From NCBI GenBank assembly GCA_035578905.1, contig JAQJVL010000005.1:612347-676346 (forward strand): a DNA stretch of 64,000 nucleotides. Reading direction: 5' to 3'. The notes beneath the pieces were generated by a model, which saw nothing but the letters and a program-made list of their open reading frames with translations, did no database searches and was not told the DNA's origin. Shown in pieces: positions 58,927-64,000 of this stretch. The stretch is from Stictocephala bisonia (lineage: Eukaryota; Arthropoda; Insecta; Hemiptera; Membracidae). Within the stretch, counting starts at the first letter, position 1. Every line of letters starts with the position of its first letter. A program made the position numbers and the translations under genes.

Positions 58927-59399
58927 CCCTGGCCTAGATTGAAAAAGTACAATATTTTCAATTTAGACTTTCAAATATAGTATATATAGTAATATTTAAC
59001 ATCTTTCTTAATAATTCAGCATTTAAATCACACTGAACAATTACAGATTTTACATGAGTAGTAAACTTAACATTTGAATTGTATCTCACTGTCCTACCAA
59101 ATATTTATATAGGCTACTATATAAATAATACTTTTTTATTAAAGTCAATTATATTCCTTATATTACTCCCAATTTTTTTTTCTAAATTTTACTTATTAAT
59201 TATTGTTTTTTTTCTTTTTAAATTGTCAAAATAGATTTACCTGAAATAGATCTTAATTATAATGGGGATTTTCGAACATACCAAGAGTGGAACGATTTTG
59301 ATTGTTCAATAAAAAATAGCAAATTAAATACGAACCAGTTATCTTATGTCTTAATATTAGAAGTATTAGAAAACATTGGAATTTATTTTTAATTAATAT
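58927..59399. other. Spacer between ORF1 and ORF2
   Basis: AT-rich, about 470 bp. The stretch from 59230 to 59400 has pieces of frame that may be the decayed ORF2 start (LPEIDLNYNGDF), ended by stops. Confidence 0.45.
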
Positions 59400-60107
59400 A
59401 GATAATACCCTCAAGTTTATTGATGTAATAGTTTTAATTGAGATAAATATCCATGAAGAAGAAGCCCAATTTTATAGTATCACTGGTTTTCATTCTGTAT
59501 TCAGATGTCGACAAAGTGGCATGGGAGGAGGGATAATGATCTTTTACAAAGAGAAAATCATAGTTAACCCTTTAGATGTTGAGATGCACTTTGACTCTGC
59601 TGAATTATTGATATTAAGTATGAAAATTGCTAATGAGAATTTAATTATGATTACTTGTTATAGGCCACCTAGTCTAAATATAAATGAATTTAATAAACAA
59701 TTAGATGACCTATTATCATTGGATATGTGGAAAAACGAAAAGAATATAATAATTGTAGGAGATATGAATATTTGTTACATAACAGAAACTTATAAACTTA
59801 TGGTTCCAATGAATACCTAAATGTATTGCATTCACATGGCCTATTAAACACAATTAAAAGCTACACAAGATCAGAATTCTATGGTAATTTTTTGGTCTCA
59901 AAATGTCTAGACCATGTAAATGTAAAATTAAATAATAGTATTGTATTCAAATCATTTGTTATTGAAGAAAAAGTTTCTGATCATTATTGGATTGGATTAG
60001 TACTTGAAATTAAAAAAAGATGTGAAACTAATAATCATACAGAATATCACATTTTGAATACTAAAAAAAAAAAAAAAAAAAATATTGGCCAATTGGCTCT
60101 ATATTAA
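59400..60107 (+). pseudogene. Non-LTR ORF2: endonuclease part
   Basis: Motifs in order: FIDVIVLIEINI (catalytic Glu region, about 59418), SGMGGGIMIFYK (59515 on), ITCYRPPSLN (59650) and IIIVGDMNI (59750), which holds the catalytic Asp and Asn. A stop at 59818 and a frameshift lead to the second piece (59826-60107), with GLLNTIKSYTRSE, LDHVNVKL and VSDHYWIGL, where SDH closes the active site. It ends in a 20-base A run at 60062-60081. Not functional as it stands. Confidence 0.82.
60062..60081. repeat. A run at endonuclease/RT junction
   Basis: About 20 A's between the end of the endonuclease and the first reverse transcriptase motif. The 150-200 residue linker normally found here is absent, so the run sits on or near a deletion junction. 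Confidence 0.85.
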
Positions 60108-61066
60108 CAATAACCAAGATAATAGAACATTATATTAATGATCAATTGAATAATTACACAATAGAAAATTATATAATCAGTAAGACACAGTATGGATTCA
60201 TTAAAAATAAATCGACAGTAGGCCTACTAGAAAATCTAACATCTGATATTAATCATGCATTAAATGATAATAAATATGTTATAGCAGTAACAACAGACTT
60301 AAGGCATTTGATGTAGTAAATTATGATATCATGTTACAAAAACTTAAACACATAGGAATCAGAGGAAAATTATATAGAGTATTTGAGAACTATTTTAAGA
60401 AAAGAAAATTGAAAGTAAATATAGGCCAATATATAAGCAAACCTGTTATGAACAAACCTGTGGTCTTGTTCAGGGTAGTATTCTCTCACCAAGTTTATTT
60501 AATATATATGTGAATGATTTAGCAAGCCTAAAACTCAACAGTAGCCTACTTCAATATGCAGATGATAATATTTTATATATGATTCATAACAACCTGGCTA
60601 CTGGTATGACTCTGATTCAGAATGATATGGATCTGTTAGTTAAATATTTTTATAATAACTCAATCAAAATAAATTCTCAAAAAACTAAGGTTATTGTATT
60701 AAAAAATCCTAGAATAGATACAGACTTTGTTCTGGGACTTGTATGTCATGATAGGAAATGTCTTAAGCCTATTGATAATACAACTTGTAACTGTCCACCT
60801 CTGCAAGTCAGTAGAACAATAAAACACCTTGGTATTTATTTAGACAGTGACATGAGATTCAAAACTCATGTATCTCATTTATGTAACATTCTTAGAATTG
60901 CACTATTTAAATGTCAACAGTTACAGTACTATTTTCCCATCAATGTAAAGAGAGTAATATATTTTTCACTAATTCAAAGTTTATTTCATTATGGTATTAC
61001 ACTTTTTTATTTGACTTCAGATTACATTTTAAATCCTCTAATTAACCTAATAGAAAGAATTGTTAA
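60108..61066 (+). pseudogene. Non-LTR ORF2: reverse transcriptase part
   Basis: Pieces in different frames: LTITKIIEHYIN (about 60105), SKTQYGFIKNKSTVGLLENL (60180), then VTTDL and, after a break, AFDVVNYDIMLQKLKHIGIR (60310 on; the first catalytic Asp is in the broken D-L-x-x-A-F-D motif), CGLVQGSILSPSLFNIYVND (60462, in two frames), LQYADDNILYM (60548, the YADD box), NSQKTKVIVL, IKHLGIYLDSDMRF, and LFHYGITLFY. The frame from 60510 runs into the piggyBac left end after NLIERIVN, where TTAA (61063-61066) lies in the coding sequence. Confidence 0.85.
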
Positions 61067-62092
61067 CCCTCCTTGTGTTCACTGTTTTAACCTTCAATGT
61101 TCAGCCATTTTGACCCATTTCGCATACATTTTCTTAAATGTACATAAAATGATTATTTGATACACTACAAATATAAAATTTACACTATTTTATTTGTAAT
61201 AAACTATCCAATAATAATACGTAAAAGAATATTCACATACCTGTTTATTTCAATTTTTTTTTTCTTCAACGTTGAAAAAAATGTTTTTTTTTCTTTTTTT
61301 TTTCAAAGTTTGCAACCTTGCAGAGCACACTTACACACATCAAAAAAGAAATCCAAAATAGCCATTTTGTTTCACATATTGTCTAGATTTAAAAAATATA
61401 TAGTTTGTAGAATTTATTTTTAATTTTAAATTTATAGAATAAATATATACAGCTATATACAACACTCGGAAATCCTCTAAGTTTAGTCTGAGTCACTTTC
61501 AGAAGCTTTTCTCTTTCTTCCAGCCCTAGTGGGCCTCCAATAGTGATCCAGTTTGTGAAAACAATGCTTGTGGACACCTACATTGCAACCTGGACAGTAA
61601 AAAGTTGTTGTCACGTTTATTAGGCCGTGAACATATTATGCATTTTCTTTCGGTTTTTCCAGGTAATTTTTCCAATTTGTGTAAATTGGTGTCATGAGCT
61701 GGCTGGACTTCCTCAGTTTCCACAAGAGACTCTACAATGTCAATTATAAAGTCCCTTCTAGCCATAGGCCTATCTGTATTATCTTTATAAATAATATAGG
61801 AATTGAATACTGCAATGTCGACTAGGTTGAAAAACATTTTTTTCCAGAACTTCCTAGTCATTCTATTACAAGAGTTGTGATACATAGTTTTATGTATCAC
61901 TGAAATCTGATTGGTCAGTGACGTCATACAACATCTGAGCTTTCAATAGATACTAAAATAATAATTGTTGAATTAAAGGTCGCATAGTAACGGCGTTTAT
62001 AGCAAAGGCCTGTTCAATTGTCGGTAAACCGACCTTTAACATTTCGACACGATAATAATAGGTCGGCTAGCCGACAATAAACACTAGGAGGG
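61067..62092 (-). mobile_element. Deleted piggyBac element nested in the RT
   Basis: The left end is ccctccttgtgtt and the complement of the right end is ccctcctagtgtt. TTAA lies at both borders (61063-61066, 62093-62096), the strict piggyBac target. The host reading frame resumes after the right TTAA. At 1026 bp it is less than half a full piggyBac, and only the C-terminal end of the transposase remains. The right part has subterminal inverted words (gtcggtaaaccgacc and ggtcggctagccgac). Confidence 0.92.
61483..61927 (-). pseudogene. piggyBac transposase C-terminal relic
   Basis: The minus strand encodes TRKFWKKMFFNLVDIAVFNS, then MARRDFIIDIVESLVE, then a cysteine-rich domain starting RKCIICSRPNKR. 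After a one-base shift near 61605 it continues FYCPGCNVGVHKHCFHKLDH and ends KRKASESDSD with a stop at 61483. This is the last part of a piggyBac transposase, including the C-terminal zinc-binding domain that recognises the element's ends. The catalytic DDD domain has been deleted. A mobile source elsewhere in the genome would be needed to move it. Confidence 0.9.
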
Positions 62093-62096
62093 TTAA

Positions 62097-62385
62097 AGTA
62101 CTTTTTAATAATATACCTAGGGAACTGTTATCAATAATGTCTTTTAAATCCTTGGCTAGGTTCACAGATACTTTAAATAACTATTTTAGAGAAGAACTTA
62201 GAACTCTAAATGATATTCCTTATGGTCTGAGACATAGGAACTACAATGTTCTTATGCATACAAATAAATATGGCAGAGCAGTCCCAGAACACAGGATACC
62301 AAATTTAATTAATTCACTGCCTATTCAACTACAAAATATTCCAACTAAATCTCAATTAAAGCCTAAACTGAAAACTATTACTTAA
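62097..62385 (+). pseudogene. Non-LTR ORF2: C-terminal end after piggyBac
   Basis: Right after the duplicated TTAA the frame reads KVLFNNIPRELLSIMSFKSL, then LRHRNYNVLMHTNKYGRAVP and IPNLINSLPIQLQNI, ending TIT with a stop at 62383-62385. In this family the end of ORF2 has the same type of block (YGxR...P...N.LP..I). It is thus the continuation of the coding sequence interrupted at 61066. Confidence 0.8.
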
Positions 62386-63585
62386 ATAAATAGACCTAGA
62401 AATGTCATGGTATTCTTTTGAGAAAATGCAAATAATGTAATATTGATAATTTTTTTTAGTAATAGATTTTTATTGGTAAACATTGTTGTGATAGCCTGAG
62501 TGCTATATTTTAATAGGATTTAATAATAATTCCTCATATTATATATGAAGAAATATTTATTCACTGTTTCTATCAGATTTTGGGAGGTTATGTAGATCCA
62601 AGCAGAAAGGCAATTAAATTAGAGTTAAATAACAAGAGAAAAGAATAGTCGATTGTAAATTTTCCATCTACTATCGATCTTTCAAACCTTCGATTTATAG
62701 TATTGGTTTGATTTGCATCGCACTATCTGAAAGATAATTTTGTATTACCACATATAGGCCTATTTTGTTAAATGTCTGAACTGTTGTTGTTTTTTAGAAT
62801 ATATATTGTTAAGATTTGTTCAATGTTAAGTTTTTATAGTTTATTTATGATTGTTTACTGGTAAGGGTATTTATGGTTTGTTATTATTTGTTTTATTTTA
62901 AATTTGTTAATAGATTAATATGTAGTTGATAGTTTTATTGTATAAAATAGTTACATATTGGCAATAATATTTAATATCGAATGCATAAAGTTAATATATT
63001 GGGACACATTTTACCTGTAATAAAGAGTGTTCCTGCATATTTGGGTTGGACTGTCGGCTGAGGATGATAAACACAAACTAACAAGCATGTTCGTAACGGC
63101 GGACTCAAGCCATCAGGAATACGGAATTTGAGCAGGTTTCTCCCCATTGTCTATAAAACTGCATGTTAGGAATTCTAAGGTACGGTACTGTCCCGTCGAG
63201 CCCTCTAGAATGTCAGGAGCATTCTTGAAAAATATTCTGGTTCATTGCTTGTTAATAAATAATATACACAGTATATTCATGAAGATAGCTTTACCACTCT
63301 CTCTGTTAAGATGAAAAATATCCCCATAATTCTTAATTAAATTTATTATTATTTATATTTATATTTTATGAAATAAGATAGTTGTCTTATTTTTTGGTTA
63401 TACTGATTAATACTGAGTATGTTTTTCTCATTTATAATTTCATATTGAATATTTGAATATTATATAATAAAAACATTATCTAGTAATATATATTTTCCAT
63501 CAACTAGCATATAGCTAGATGGTTTATATGTGCACTGCAGCAATGTGTATTTGCGCTTGAGAAAATAAATTGAATTGAAATAAAA
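62386..63585 (+). other. Probable 3' UTR of non-LTR element
   Basis: AT-rich, no coding sequence, ending in the 'ttgaattgaaataa' tail. The length, 1.2 kb, is long for such a UTR, so part may be unrelated flank or another insertion. Confidence 0.45.
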
Positions 63586-64000
63586 GCTATTTATATTGTG
63601 ATACTCTCTGGAAATGGAACTTCAGGTTGTAAAACTCCCTTGTTGAGTAGCAGGAAAGGCATCAGGGAAATTTAAGCTTCTAAAAAGATCATGACACCTG
63701 GGGTCTGTTATCTTTATTTGCTTAAATTTACTGAGTTTAACTTAACACTTTTTAATGGTCCACTGATATATCCTTTTTCAAACTAATATCACCTATACAA
63801 TTGTGTGTGTATGGGTGGGTGTGTGAGCCAATACCAATATGCGATATTGAAACTGATTAATAAAATTAATTGTTTAATGAACATTAAAAGAAGTCTACAA
63901 TTTGTAAGTAAATATTAAACACTTCACTAAGGTGGGTGCTGTAAACCTGAGTAATTACTATGGAAAATTTTCATTCTCTATTTTCAATCATTTATTACCC
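63586..64000. other. Flank, nothing identified
   Basis: AT-rich sequence without recognisable elements up to the end of the window. Confidence 0.5.

Larger units (their letters stand above)
58000..63585 (+). mobile_element. Jockey-like non-LTR retrotransposon with nested piggyBac
   Basis: Order on the + strand: ORF1 (58039-58926, intact), endonuclease (59400-60107, broken), reverse transcriptase (60108-61066, broken), piggyBac insertion (61067-62092), C-terminal ORF2 codons (62097-62385) and 3' UTR. The 3' end is placed near 63585 because of 'aataaattgaattgaaataa', a low-complexity tail typical of such elements. The 5' border is uncertain. Confidence 0.8.

Overview
This is eukaryotic, almost certainly insect, DNA: AT-rich, intron-dominated and full of decayed transposons and tandem repeats, with GT/AG exons and no operons or ribosome binding sites. 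The mix of repeats (tRNA-headed SINEs with an A-rich tail, Jockey-like non-LTR elements whose ORF1 starts with a PHD-like zinc finger, mariner/Tc1, hAT and piggyBac relics) suggests a hemipteran, but that placement is inference.

The only host gene I can support is the 3' end of a plasma-membrane Ca2+-ATPase (PMCA) gene on the + strand. Three coding exons are visible, all at codon phase 0. Exon A (20825-21109) is a terminal exon starting LRVIRAFK and ending ETSI, with a poly(A) signal at 22000. Exon B (22499-22567) is a 69-nt cassette starting VIGGELQERL. Exon C (50422-50631) is a second terminal exon starting IRVVNAFR and ending ETAV. A and C begin with two versions of the same calmodulin-binding segment, so transcripts most likely choose between A alone and B plus C, as at vertebrate PMCA splice site C. 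The exon carrying the upstream half of the calmodulin-binding helix and the whole ATPase body must lie before base 1.

Region by region. 1-20824 is probably the intron before exon A; it holds a deleted mariner, a SINE, a non-LTR relic, a 48-bp perfect palindrome, and arrays with units of 60/49, about 90, 26 and 43 bp, the last interrupted by a hAT-type MITE. 22568-50421 is a 27.9-kb intron between B and C with a second SINE, a MITE with a 7-bp target duplication, a broken minus-strand non-LTR element, 117-bp and 141-bp arrays, and several small inverted-repeat elements and transposase scraps. After exon C and its 3' UTR (50632 to about 52.2 kb) comes a repeat-rich flank: a SINE split by a tandem array, two fold-back elements, and a plus-strand non-LTR element (58.0 to about 63.6 kb) with an intact ORF1 and a broken ORF2 into which a deleted piggyBac element inserted at TTAA.

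No CRISPR array, tRNA, rRNA or bacterial gene cassette is present. Most open frames in the window are chance frames in AT-rich or repetitive DNA.
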